In this document: positions 17,755 through 25,597 of the stretch, in pieces
Layout of the letters: each line of letters opens with the position of its first letter
Numbering within the stretch: the first letter of the stretch is position 1
Assembly (NCBI GenBank): GCA_020637795.1
Contig: JACKJT010000001.1
Location: forward strand, 682,001 to 746,000
Length of the DNA: 64,000 nucleotides
Origin: Hoeflea sp.
GTDB lineage: Bacteria > Pseudomonadota > Alphaproteobacteria > Rhizobiales > Rhizobiaceae
Reading direction: 5' to 3'
Notes under the pieces: model-generated
What the model was told of the DNA's origin: nothing
What the model saw: only the letters and a program-made list of their open reading frames with translations
Database searches by the model: none
Translations under genes and position numbers: made by a program

Positions 17755-19022
17755 CGCGGGATCTCCTCAAGATAGGTGACGCCAAGGGACTTAAGCGCGT
17801 CCCAGTAACCGGGATAGGTCTTGCCGACGCATTTCGGGTCGAGAATGGTGATGCCCGAGATCTTCAGGCCGGCCAGCGCGAAACTCATGGCGATGCGGTG
17901 ATCGGCAAAGGTATCGATCTCGGCCGGCAGGGTCTGGCCGGCCAGAGAAGGATCGGCGTTGACGATCAGGTCGTCGCCCTCCTCGCGGGCGAGGCCCTCG
18001 CGGATGGCGTTGAGGCCGAGCGAAAGCGCGCGCACCCGGTCGCATTCCTTGACCCGCAAATTGGCAATGCCGGTGAACCGCACGGGCGCGGTGTTGAAGG
18101 CGGCCAGCACGGCGATGGTGGGTATCGCGTCCTGCATCTGCGAGCCGTCGATGACGGCGGGCATATGGGGAAAGGCGGATATCACCTCGAAGGCCCTGGC
18201 GTCGGGCTGGGTGAAGTCGGACGCGGCCGTGCCAATGTCAACCTTGCCGCCGGTCAGAGCTTCCGCGGCCCACAGATAGGTAGCGGCCGAGGCGTCGGGC
18301 TCGATGTGGAAATCGGCGGCGCGGTAGCCGGTCGGCGCGATCCGCCAGACCGACGGCGTGACCTGCTCGACGTCGGCGCCGAACGCCCGCATGGCGGCCA
18401 GCGTCAGGTCGATGTAGCCGCGCGCACCGATGTCGTCGCCGGCGAGTTCGACGGTGAAAGGCTCGCCCGAGCAGGGCGCAGCCATCAAGAGTGCGGAAAC
18501 ATACTGGCTCGACAGGCCGGCATCGATGACGACGTGATGGGAGGCGAAGCCGCCTGTGCCGTCAACGGTGACCGGGGGACATCCGGTCGGGGCCGAGATA
18601 TCGACGCCCAGCGATTTCAGCGCGTCCACCAGCGGGGTGATCGGGCGCTTGCGCATGTGCTCGTCGCCATCGACGACGAAGCGGCCGGTGCCGAGCGCCA
18701 CCGCGGCGGTGAGAAACCGGGTTGCCGTGCCGGCATTGCCCAGGAACAGCGGCCCGGCGGGCGGCAGGAGTTTCCCGGTTCCGCTGACCACGAAGGTGGT
18801 GGCGTCCGGTTCCTCGATGTCCACGCCCATGGCGCGCAGCGCATCCGCCATGTAGCTTGTGTCATCGCTTTTCAGCGCGCCGGTCAGCCGGCTCACGCCA
18901 TCGGCGAGACCGGCCAGCAGCAGCGCGCGGTTGGTGATCGACTTCGATCCGGGGGGCGCCACGGCGCCGGAAAGGGCGTGCCGCGGCGGCACGACCGTGA
19001 GTATTTCAAGTGTCATTTTCAT
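17751..19022 (-). CDS. aroA: 3-phosphoshikimate 1-carboxyvinyltransferase (EPSP synthase)
   Basis: Transfers the enolpyruvyl group of PEP to shikimate-3-phosphate in aromatic amino acid synthesis. Family residues are intact: PGSKSITNRALL (PEP/S3P lysine), LFLGNAGTATRFL, DAIPTIAVLA with the catalytic aspartate, VKECDRVRAL and the late DHRIAMSFAL. ATG 19022 is used; ATG 19016 is possible. It resembles the class I branch (GSKSITNRAL) rather than the class II enzymes typical of Agrobacterium and Rhizobium, so it may be a second copy. In the PEP loop the residue matching E. coli Pro101 is Phe and Met99 is Thr. It lies between lemA and the DUF2207 gene. Confidence 0.92.
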   Translation of the reverse strand: MKMTLEILTVVPPRHALSGAVAPPGSKSITNRALLLAGLADGVSRLTGALKSDDTSYMADALRAMGVDIEEPDATTFVVSGTGKLLPPAGPLFLGNAGTATRFLTAAVALGTGRFVVDGDEHMRKRPITPLVDALKSLGVDISAPTGCPPVTVDGTGGFASHHVVIDAGLSSQYVSALLMAAPCSGEPFTVELAGDDIGARGYIDLTLAAMRAFGADVEQVTPSVWRIAPTGYRAADFHIEPDASAATYLWAAEALTGGKVDIGTAASDFTQPDARAFEVISAFPHMPAVIDGSQMQDAIPTIAVLAAFNTAPVRFTGIANLRVKECDRVRALSLGLNAIREGLAREEGDDLIVNADPSLAGQTLPAEIDTFADHRIAMSFALAGLKISGITILDPKCVGKTYPGYWDALKSLGVTYLEEIPR

Positions 19023-19051
19023 TCTCGACAAACCGGCCTTTCACGGCGCGG

Positions 19052-19609
19052 TCAGAATTTCACCTTCGGAACAGCGCGGTCGGCCTCATCCTCGATCTCG
19101 AAATACTCCGCCTTGACGAAACCGAACTGCCTGGCAATCAGCATCGAGGGGAAGGTCTCGACCGAGACATTGAGATTGCGCACGGCGCCGTTGTAGTAGC
19201 GGCGCGACATCGAGATCTCGTTTTCGGTTTCCTCCAGCGCCTGCTGGAATTCCTTGAAATTCTCGTTGGCCTTGAGATCGGGGTAGCTTTCGGCGACCGC
19301 CATCAGCCGCCCCAGAGCGCCGCTGAGCGCGCCTTCGAGCGTCGCGCGCTGTTCGGGCGAACCGCTGCTGCCGGCCACGGCCTGGCTGCGAAGACGGGTG
19401 ACTTCCTCAAGAAGCTCCCGTTCGTGCGACATGTAGCCCTTGACGGCTTCGAGCAGGTTGGGGATCAGGTCCGCGCGGCGCTTGAGCTGGACATCGATGC
19501 CGCTCCAGCCCTCGCCCGCCATCTGGCGGTTCTTGACCAGCGTGTTGTAAAGCGAAATCGCGTAAAGCACGATGCCGACCAGCACCGCCAAAAAAATCCA
19601 AGTCCCCAT
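19052..19609 (-). CDS. LemA family membrane protein
   Basis: A 185-residue LemA-family protein: one N-terminal membrane helix (about 3-21), then a helical domain with NRQMAGEGWSGIDVQLKRRADLIPNLLEAVKGY and RRYYNGAVRNLNVSVETFPS, both family hallmarks. LemA proteins are membrane-anchored with a coiled helical domain; a precise function is not established. It heads the run lemA, aroA, DUF2207, with 29 bp to aroA, and LemA plus DUF2207 pairing is common. Confidence 0.93.
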   Translation of the reverse strand: MGTWIFLAVLVGIVLYAISLYNTLVKNRQMAGEGWSGIDVQLKRRADLIPNLLEAVKGYMSHERELLEEVTRLRSQAVAGSSGSPEQRATLEGALSGALGRLMAVAESYPDLKANENFKEFQQALEETENEISMSRRYYNGAVRNLNVSVETFPSMLIARQFGFVKAEYFEIEDEADRAVPKVKF

Positions 19610-19922
19610 ACGTCCACTCCCGGCTTATGACCAATCGAAAATCCTGTGCGCAGGCCCGACCTGACAGCGCGACGACCTTACGCACACTCATCACAAAAAT
19701 CCACGCAATAGACCGTATCTATCCACCTCGTGCGGCTTGTTGCTCGCGCAGCAGGGGTTTCGGCGTCGCAACCAAAACGGCAAGACACATGCCGAAACCC
19801 GAATTCAAGCGACTTCGTCAAGCAATGGTTTACCATTCCAGTTCCATAGTGGCGCAAGCCGCCCATTCACGTTTCTCGTTCTGATTGCCCCGCGGTCTTG
19901 CCGACACAGGATTTATTGCGAC
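19610..19922. other. 313-bp intergenic region between divergent lemA and cyclase genes
   Basis: No gene is supported in this stretch. It should hold the promoters of both divergent genes, although I could not pick clear -35/-10 pairs. Its one distinct structure is a 10-bp inverted repeat (19755-19800). Confidence 0.5.
19755..19800. repeat. Inverted repeat with 10-bp arms
   Basis: GGGTTTCGGC (19755-19764) and GCCGAAACCC (19791-19800) are perfect reverse complements separated by 26 bases. It could form a hairpin or be a two-site operator for either flanking gene. No T-run follows. Confidence 0.6.
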
Positions 19923-21407
19923 ATGAAGACCCTTGACGCCGCCATTTTCGATCTCGCGCCGGTTGCCATGTGGATCGAGGATTTTTCCGGAGTGAAACGC
20001 CAGTTCGACCAGTGGCGCGCCGGGGGGGTCCGGGATATCCGGGCGTTTCTGAAAGAAGACAAGACCCGCGTCGCAGCGTGTTCGCAGAAGATCAAGGTGA
20101 TCAACGTCAACGCCAAGACGCTTGAGCTGTTCGAGGCCAGGGATCTCGACCACCTGGTGGACAATCTTTCCGTGGTGTTCCGCGACGACATGCTCGAAAG
20201 CCATGTCAACGAACTGGCGGCACTGTGGGACGGCAAGACCGAGTTCACCAGCAACGCGGTCAACTATTCGCTGTCCGGCCGACGGATGGATATCCAGCTC
20301 AAGGGATCGGTACTGCCAGGCCACGAGGAGACGCTCGAACAGATCCTGCTGACGACGGAAGATGTGACCGACCGGGAAGACGCACGGCGCAACGAGGCGC
20401 AAAGCCGCCGGCACGCCGAGGGGCTGTTCGAATATTCGCCAGTGTCGCTCTGGGTCGAGGATTTCAGCGAAATCAGAAACCTGATCGAAACCGTGCGGGA
20501 GCGCGGCATTGTCGACTTCCGGGTGTTCATGGACGTGCATCCGGAATTCGTGCGCCAGTGCATGAGCGAGATCCGGGTCATCGACGTTAACCAGGCGACG
20601 CTCGACCTGTTCTGCGCGTCCGACGTGCAGACGCTGCTGCATCGTCAGGTCGAGATCTTCCGCGACGAGATGGAAAAGCCGTTCCGGGAACAGCTGATGG
20701 ACCTCTGGGAAGGCAGGCTGTTTCATCAGCGCGAGGTGGTCAATTACGCGCTCGATGGCTCGATCCGTCACATCCTGCTGCATTTCGCGGTGCTGCCGGG
20801 GCATGAAGACGACTGGTCGCAGGTGCAGGTGGCGCTCACCGACATCACGGCGCGCAAGAAGGCCGAATCCTATCTCGAGTATCTCGGCAAGCACGATGTG
20901 CTGACGAAGCTGCACAACCGCGCCTTCTACATGGACGAATTGAACCGGCTCGAGCGCAAGCCGCTGCGGCCGGTATCCGCCATCATCATGGACCTCAACG
21001 GGCTCAAGGAAGCCAATGACCAGCTCGGGCACGATGCCGGCGACGCCCTGCTGCGCCGCTTCGGCGAAGTCCTCAACAGCGTGGTGTCGCGCCCCAACCA
21101 TGCAGCGCGCATCGGCGGCGATGAGTTCGCCATCCTGATGCCGGGCGCCGACAGGAAGGCGGCCAACGCCATGGTCGAGACCATCACCGAGCTGCTGCAC
21201 ATCAACAACCAGTTCTACTCGAATGCGCCGATCAGCGTTTCGATCGGCTCAGCCACCAGCATGGAGGGCGAAACCATGGAGGACATGGTCAAGCGGGCGG
21301 ACAGGGCGATGTATGACGACAAGCGGGCCTACTATTCCGGCCATTCGTCGCTTGAAAGCCTCGCCAGTCGTTATCCGGCCGGGGAAAAGATCGGTTCCAG
21401 GGCCTAA
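19923..21407 (+). CDS. Tandem-PAS diguanylate cyclase
   Basis: A 494-residue soluble signalling protein that should make cyclic di-GMP from GTP. Two PAS-like domains (about 8-148 and 168-310) are clearly duplicates of one another: LAPVAMWIEDFS versus YSPVSLWVEDFS, and VINVNAKTLELF versus VIDVNQATLDLF. The GGDEF domain (about 320-480) has DVLTKLHNRAFY and an intact RIGGDEFAIL (GGDEF at 398-402). The usual inhibitory RxxD site is not intact (Arg390, His393), suggesting weak product inhibition. ATG 19923 is used; upstream in-frame codons lack a PAS-type start. There is no membrane helix. Confidence 0.92.
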   Translation: MKTLDAAIFDLAPVAMWIEDFSGVKRQFDQWRAGGVRDIRAFLKEDKTRVAACSQKIKVINVNAKTLELFEARDLDHLVDNLSVVFRDDMLESHVNELAALWDGKTEFTSNAVNYSLSGRRMDIQLKGSVLPGHEETLEQILLTTEDVTDREDARRNEAQSRRHAEGLFEYSPVSLWVEDFSEIRNLIETVRERGIVDFRVFMDVHPEFVRQCMSEIRVIDVNQATLDLFCASDVQTLLHRQVEIFRDEMEKPFREQLMDLWEGRLFHQREVVNYALDGSIRHILLHFAVLPGHEDDWSQVQVALTDITARKKAESYLEYLGKHDVLTKLHNRAFYMDELNRLERKPLRPVSAIIMDLNGLKEANDQLGHDAGDALLRRFGEVLNSVVSRPNHAARIGGDEFAILMPGADRKAANAMVETITELLHINNQFYSNAPISVSIGSATSMEGETMEDMVKRADRAMYDDKRAYYSGHSSLESLASRYPAGEKIGSRA

Positions 21408-21428
21408 TACCGGTTTCGCGCGATCGGA

Positions 21429-21785
21429 CTATCGGGTGCTGTCTGCGTCCGCCTCCGCACGGACGGCCACACGTTCGTGCCGTTCCTTGATATCTCCGAT
21501 CTGGTCGAGCATGGCGCGAAGGGAGCGGAGGGCCTTCTCTTCCTTCGGGTCGAGCGGCCGTTCAGGATGGAAATGGGTGATCAGCACCGCAAGGGCATCA
21601 CCGATACGTCCCAATTGCCGGCCGTAGCTGCCGACATCTTCCAAAATCTCCTGCTCCACCTCGGGAGCGCTCGACTGGCCGAGATTGATGTTGATCAGGC
21701 CCAGCTGGCTGTTGCCGAACCATCCGGACCAGGGGCTGATGAGTTGCGATACATTGCCGGAAAGAGGCAGTCTGAATGCGGTCAT
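21429..21785 (-). CDS. Conserved rhizobial protein between glyQ and glyS genes
   Basis: A 118-residue protein without recognised domain. The sequence LGLININLGQSS and the stretch EILEDVGSYGRQLGRIGDAL are conserved in a rhizobial family that I associate with the position after glyQ. It is predominantly helical in the second half and has no signal peptide. ATG 21785 has GGAG eight bases upstream. Its leader contains two adjacent palindromes. Function unknown. Confidence 0.75.
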   Translation of the reverse strand: MTAFRLPLSGNVSQLISPWSGWFGNSQLGLININLGQSSAPEVEQEILEDVGSYGRQLGRIGDALAVLITHFHPERPLDPKEEKALRSLRAMLDQIGDIKERHERVAVRAEADADSTR

Positions 21786-21799
21786 CTTGCTTCTCCAGT

Positions 21800-21825
21800 G
21801 TTATCCTCCCGGGCGGGAGGATAAC
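21800..21825. repeat. 26-bp near-perfect palindrome in a gene leader
   Basis: Arms GTTATCCTCCCG (21800-21811) and CGGGAGGATAAC (21814-21825) are exact reverse complements around a 2-base centre. It ends 14 bases upstream of the ATG at 21785, next to the Shine-Dalgarno, so it may be an operator or an mRNA structure. Confidence 0.85.
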
Positions 21826-21830
21826 AGACC

Positions 21831-21842
21831 GGAGAGCTCTCC
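21831..21842. repeat. 12-bp perfect palindrome
   Basis: GGAGAGCTCTCC lies five bases beyond the 26-bp palindrome, between it and the glyQ stop. Together they form a compact structured leader. Confidence 0.7.
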
Positions 21843-21953
21843 GCACGTGCATCATGCCGGAAACGCAACCAAAGCAAGGACCATCCAAGCCGCCGTGCCC
21901 GGACGAGGCAACGGCGCGGACACTGGTGAAGGTTGCCTGAGCGGCTTGTGCCC

Positions 21954-22916
21954 CTATTCGGCGGCTTCCGCCGCCTGCCGGTAATTCGCGCCGCCGGCAT
22001 CGGTGAGCAGGAAGGCTTCGCCGCACTGGCGCGACAGGTTGCGCACCCTGAGGATGTAGCCCTGGCGCTCGGTGACCGAGATGACGCCGCGGGCATCGAG
22101 CAGGTTGAAGACGTGTGACGCCTTGATGCACTGGTCGTAGGCCGGCAGCACGCAGCGGTGCAGCGAACCGGGCTCGGCCGGCGCGCCTGATTTGAGGATC
22201 GCCTCGCATTCCTTTTCGGCATCCTCGAAATGCTTGAGCAGCATCGCGGTGTCGGCGATCTCGAAATTGTAGCGCGAATATTCCTGCTCGGACTGCAGGA
22301 AGACATCGCCATAGGTGACCTTCTCGGCGCCTTCGCGCCCATTGAAGTTGAGATCATAGATGCTGTCGACGCCCTGGACATACATCGCCAGGCGCTCGAC
22401 GCCGTAGGTCAGTTCGCCTGCCACCGGCGCGCATTCGATGCCGCAGACCTGCTGGAAATAGGTGAACTGGCTGACTTCCATGCCGTCGCACCAGCATTCC
22501 CAGCCAAGCCCCCAGGCGCCGAGCGTCGGGCTCTCCCAGTCGTCCTCGACGAAGCGGATGTCATGCAGCAGCGGATCGACGCCGATGGCGGCGAGCGAGC
22601 CGAGATAGAGTTCCTGCAGGTTGGACGGGTTGGGCTTCAGGATCACCTGGTACTGGTAGTAATGCTGCAGCCGGTTGGGGTTTTCGCCGTAGCGGCCATC
22701 CTTGGGGCGGCGCGAGGGCTGCACATAGGCGGCGTTCCATGGCCTGGGGCCGAGCGCGCGCAATGTGGTGGCCGGGTGAAAGGTGCCGGCGCCGACTTCC
22801 ATGTCGTAGGGCTGCAGCACGACGCAACCGTAATCGGCCCAGTAACGATGCAGGGCGAGGATGAGCCCCTGGAACGAGCGGGTGGGCTGCATGTGGTCAG
22901 GAAGAGCTTCGGTCAT
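21954..22916 (-). CDS. glyQ: Glycyl-tRNA synthetase alpha subunit
   Basis: Catalytic alpha chain of the bacterial glycyl-tRNA synthetase; makes glycyl-adenylate and charges tRNA-Gly with GlyS. The 320-residue product has the class II synthetase alpha-chain signatures near the start ([31 protein letters not shown]) and [32 protein letters not shown], which are family hallmarks split here for length. Length is typical. In many bacteria it precedes glyS directly; here at least five genes and an opposing cyclase gene lie between. Confidence 0.96.
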   Translation of the reverse strand: MTEALPDHMQPTRSFQGLILALHRYWADYGCVVLQPYDMEVGAGTFHPATTLRALGPRPWNAAYVQPSRRPKDGRYGENPNRLQHYYQYQVILKPNPSNLQELYLGSLAAIGVDPLLHDIRFVEDDWESPTLGAWGLGWECWCDGMEVSQFTYFQQVCGIECAPVAGELTYGVERLAMYVQGVDSIYDLNFNGREGAEKVTYGDVFLQSEQEYSRYNFEIADTAMLLKHFEDAEKECEAILKSGAPAEPGSLHRCVLPAYDQCIKASHVFNLLDARGVISVTERQGYILRVRNLSRQCGEAFLLTDAGGANYRQAAEAAE

Positions 22917-23060
22917 GGCTTGGAATCCGGATGGCGCATCATGGGTTCGCGGGCCGTTCTCGGAGCGGCCCTGAATGTGCGGCGACAGGTGCCACGGCTC
23001 ACCTTTACGGTCAAGTGCGGGACTTGCGACCGACGGTTCCGGTCCAGCCGGAAAGCAGCC

Positions 23061-23252
23061 TCATTCGTCGGGCTTGCGCAGACGGTATTCGCCGGTTTCG
23101 GGATCCTCGATCAGCGTTCCCTGCGCTCCGGTGCGCGATTCCTTTTCGGCGTCCCGGACCTTGGCGCTGACGCGTTCGGCCTCGGCCACAAAGCGCTTGT
23201 AGCCAAGCCAGGCAACGGCGCCGACTGCGACAAGCAGAAGAAGTTGCGGCAT
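23061..23252 (-). CDS. Small conserved membrane-anchored protein
   Basis: A 63-residue protein with one N-terminal hydrophobic helix (LLLLVAVGAVAWLGY) followed by a charged helix and ending TLIEDPETGEYRLRKPDE, a tail conserved in a rhizobial family I recognise but cannot name by function. It lies between the S49 peptidase and glyQ genes, about 140 bp upstream of glyQ. Confidence 0.7.
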   Translation of the reverse strand: MPQLLLLVAVGAVAWLGYKRFVAEAERVSAKVRDAEKESRTGAQGTLIEDPETGEYRLRKPDE

Positions 23253-23387
23253 TCTAGCGGTCCTTTCCTCATCCCCGAACCGGGCGTCCCATTTCCAGGC
23301 GGGAGCATCTGACGCCCCTCACCTGCTCTCGTTCATTTTATCGCCGCCTGGCAATCGCACATCGCTTCCGGACCCTTCCGATCGGGA

Positions 23388-24245
23388 TCAGAGGCCGTAG
23401 CGCGCCCAGAGCGCCCTCTCTTCGACCGCATTCAAGCCTGCTTCGCCAATCCCGGCAAGCACGTCGGTCGCCAGCGACGTGCTGACACCCGGCACGCGGC
23501 GTCCAAACAGGCCTCGTTGAGCGGTGATCAGGCGCATCTTCACCTTGTCACCATAGCGGGCGCGCAAGGCCGAGCGGAGGTCGCCGAGTTCATCGACAAG
23601 GCCCAGTTCCTTGCCGCGAATGCCGGTCCAGAAGCGGCCGGTGAACAGGTCCGGATCGTCCTTGAGCCGCGCGCCGCGGCTGTCCTTGACCAGATCGATG
23701 AAGACCTTGTGAATGTCGAGCTGCAGATCCTTCAGCCGCGCAATGTCGTCGGGGTTTTCCGGCTGGAACGGATCGAGCACCGACTTGTTCTCGCCGGCGG
23801 TGTAGACACGGCGCTCGACGCCGATCTTGCCGATCAGGCCGGTGAAGCCGAAGCCTGCGGAGATCACACCGATAGAGCCCACCACGGACGACGGATCGGC
23901 AATGATCTCGTCGCCGGCGCAGGCAATCATGTAACCGCCGGACGCCGCCACATCCTCGACGAAGATCAGCACCTTCTTGTTCTTCTCGGCGGCGAGATCG
24001 CGGATGCGTTTGTAGATCAGCCGGGACTGCACCGGCGATCCACCGGGTGAGTTGACCATGATCGCCACCGCCGGCGCCTTCTTGTCGGCAAATGCCCGGG
24101 CAAGCAGCGGCGCCACGGTTGCTATGTTGAGGTTCTGACGAAACTGGTTGCCACCGGCCATGATGGTGCCGTGCAGCCTGACAACGGGAATGACGGTCAG
24201 ATCCTTGCGGAACCGGGCGGGGTAGAAAGAACTCAAAGAAACCAT
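23388..24245 (-). CDS. S49 family serine peptidase (SppA-like, single domain)
   Basis: A 285-residue SppA-type peptidase with a single catalytic domain. The nucleophile Ser102 is in VAASGGYMIA and the general-base Lys154 is in AGENKSVLDPF; SPGGS near 66-70 forms the oxyanion region. Unlike signal peptide peptidase SppA there is no obvious signal peptide or membrane helix, so it may act in the cytoplasm or be peripheral. It is preceded on the strand by the tRNA methyltransferase and DUF2007 genes, and followed by the small membrane protein and glyQ. Confidence 0.92.
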   Translation of the reverse strand: MVSLSSFYPARFRKDLTVIPVVRLHGTIMAGGNQFRQNLNIATVAPLLARAFADKKAPAVAIMVNSPGGSPVQSRLIYKRIRDLAAEKNKKVLIFVEDVAASGGYMIACAGDEIIADPSSVVGSIGVISAGFGFTGLIGKIGVERRVYTAGENKSVLDPFQPENPDDIARLKDLQLDIHKVFIDLVKDSRGARLKDDPDLFTGRFWTGIRGKELGLVDELGDLRSALRARYGDKVKMRLITAQRGLFGRRVPGVSTSLATDVLAGIGEAGLNAVEERALWARYGL

Positions 24246-24349
24246 GGCGAATCATTCCTGTTGTAGGCGGCATATGAACGCGGCATCCACATGCACCAAG
24301 CCATGTATGTCTTTTCCACCCCAGTGCAATGGCGGCACAAGCGGCAGCG

Positions 24350-25234
24350 TTATTTTGGCAAGCGGTTTTTCGTTCGCCGCGGCCAGGCGGCGCGCCCGTT
24401 GCCGAGATCGTTCATCTCATTGGAAAACACGTGGCCCGCGCCCTGGTGAATGAGAATCCGGTCGCGCAGGCTCATGCGGGCCCGGCTGCCCTTGATCGCG
24501 GTGACCAGGATTCGGATCGCATCGTCTCCCGGGCGCGGAACGACCGGGGTGATTTCGACGCCGCCGAAGCGGTTGCCAAGCGCTGCGAGGATCCCGGACA
24601 TCGATTCCGGGCGGGCAATGATCGACACCTGGCCACCCGGCTTGAGAATTGCGGCGGCGGTGCGGAGCCAGCGCTCGAACAGATCCTGGCTCTCCATGGC
24701 ATGGGCCTCAGCCTTGAGCGGATCGGGCGTTTTCCGGTCCGCACCGGCATTGAAGGGCGGATTGAGGATGACGTAGTCAAAGGCCTGGTCGGCAAGACCG
24801 GCGGCAAGGCGCTGCCGGCCCTGCAGGGTGACATCGGCCTCGATGACCCTGGCGCGGGGGGCCAGATGCGCATTCCCGGCCAGGGCCAGCGAGCGGCGGG
24901 CACAGTCGGCCATGACCGGCGCCCGCTCGATCAGGACCGCGCTCAATCCGGGAAGACGGTTGATGGCAGCGAGGCCTGCGGCACCGGCGCCGGCGCCAAG
25001 GTCGGCAAGCACCCCGCTCGCGCCATCGGGAACCGTCGCGGCCAGCAGCATCGCGTCCATACCGGCCCGGTGACCGGTATCCGCAGGCTGGACCAGAAAG
25101 AACTTGCCATTGTGGAAGGCATCGACGGTGTAGCCGGATACGGCGCCGCCCGCAGCGTGCGCGTCCACCGGGCGGTCGATCGCCGGTTGCCCCGGTGCGG
25201 GCTCCGGCGGGAACTCGTCAGGCGCCCGTGTCAC
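24350..25234 (-). CDS. tRNA1(Val) m6A37-type methyltransferase (TrmN6/SmtA-like)
   Basis: A SAM-dependent N6-adenine methyltransferase of the family acting on tRNA or related RNA. Motif I is LADLGAGAGAAGL and the catalytic ILNPPFN is present with ~60 residues between, the pattern of TrmN6/YfiC enzymes. Start choice is uncertain: no early ATG is in frame near a sensible position, so I use GTG 25234, which overlaps the end of the upstream DUF2007 gene by 17 bp and gives 294 residues. ORF extension to 25339 would run through that neighbour. Residue 1-45 is proline/alanine-rich and may be unstructured. Confidence 0.85.
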   Translation of the reverse strand: MTRAPDEFPPEPAPGQPAIDRPVDAHAAGGAVSGYTVDAFHNGKFFLVQPADTGHRAGMDAMLLAATVPDGASGVLADLGAGAGAAGLAAINRLPGLSAVLIERAPVMADCARRSLALAGNAHLAPRARVIEADVTLQGRQRLAAGLADQAFDYVILNPPFNAGADRKTPDPLKAEAHAMESQDLFERWLRTAAAILKPGGQVSIIARPESMSGILAALGNRFGGVEITPVVPRPGDDAIRILVTAIKGSRARMSLRDRILIHQGAGHVFSNEMNDLGNGRAAWPRRTKNRLPK

Positions 25235-25463
25235 GGTCGTTCCAGGGCCTGAGTTCCTCTTCCAGCCCGGCATCGATGACGATGCGGCGGGCCTGGGCGG
25301 CCATCTCGGGATCAACCAGGATCCGGCGCGGGATGACACCCACAGATCCCTCGAGAATGCTCATGCCGCTGTCGGCCACCAGGCAGCCGATGCCGGCATC
25401 GCGCATCAGGCTTTCGACGAAGGATATGAGGACCGGATCGTTGGTGCGGATGAGATCGTGCAT
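25218..25463 (-). CDS. DUF2007 domain protein
   Basis: An 81-residue protein matching the small DUF2007 family, which is thought to contain a signal-transducing-type fold and is often encoded next to a TrmN6-like methyltransferase, as here. It begins MHDLIRTNDPVLISFVESLM. Function is not established. It overlaps the start of the methyltransferase by 17 bp and is divergent from the polyprenyl diphosphate synthase gene. Confidence 0.85.
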   Translation of the reverse strand: MHDLIRTNDPVLISFVESLMRDAGIGCLVADSGMSILEGSVGVIPRRILVDPEMAAQARRIVIDAGLEEELRPWNDRDTGA

Positions 25464-25597
25464 GAGGACTCCCTGTCTGTCCTTTGTTTCATCCTAATGT
25501 ATCGGTTATCAAGCCTTACCCGCGTCAAATCGTGGCTTGCCGTAGCTGGGCGTGCTGAATAATGTGCCTCGCAAAGATCTAACAGGAGTCCGTACCC

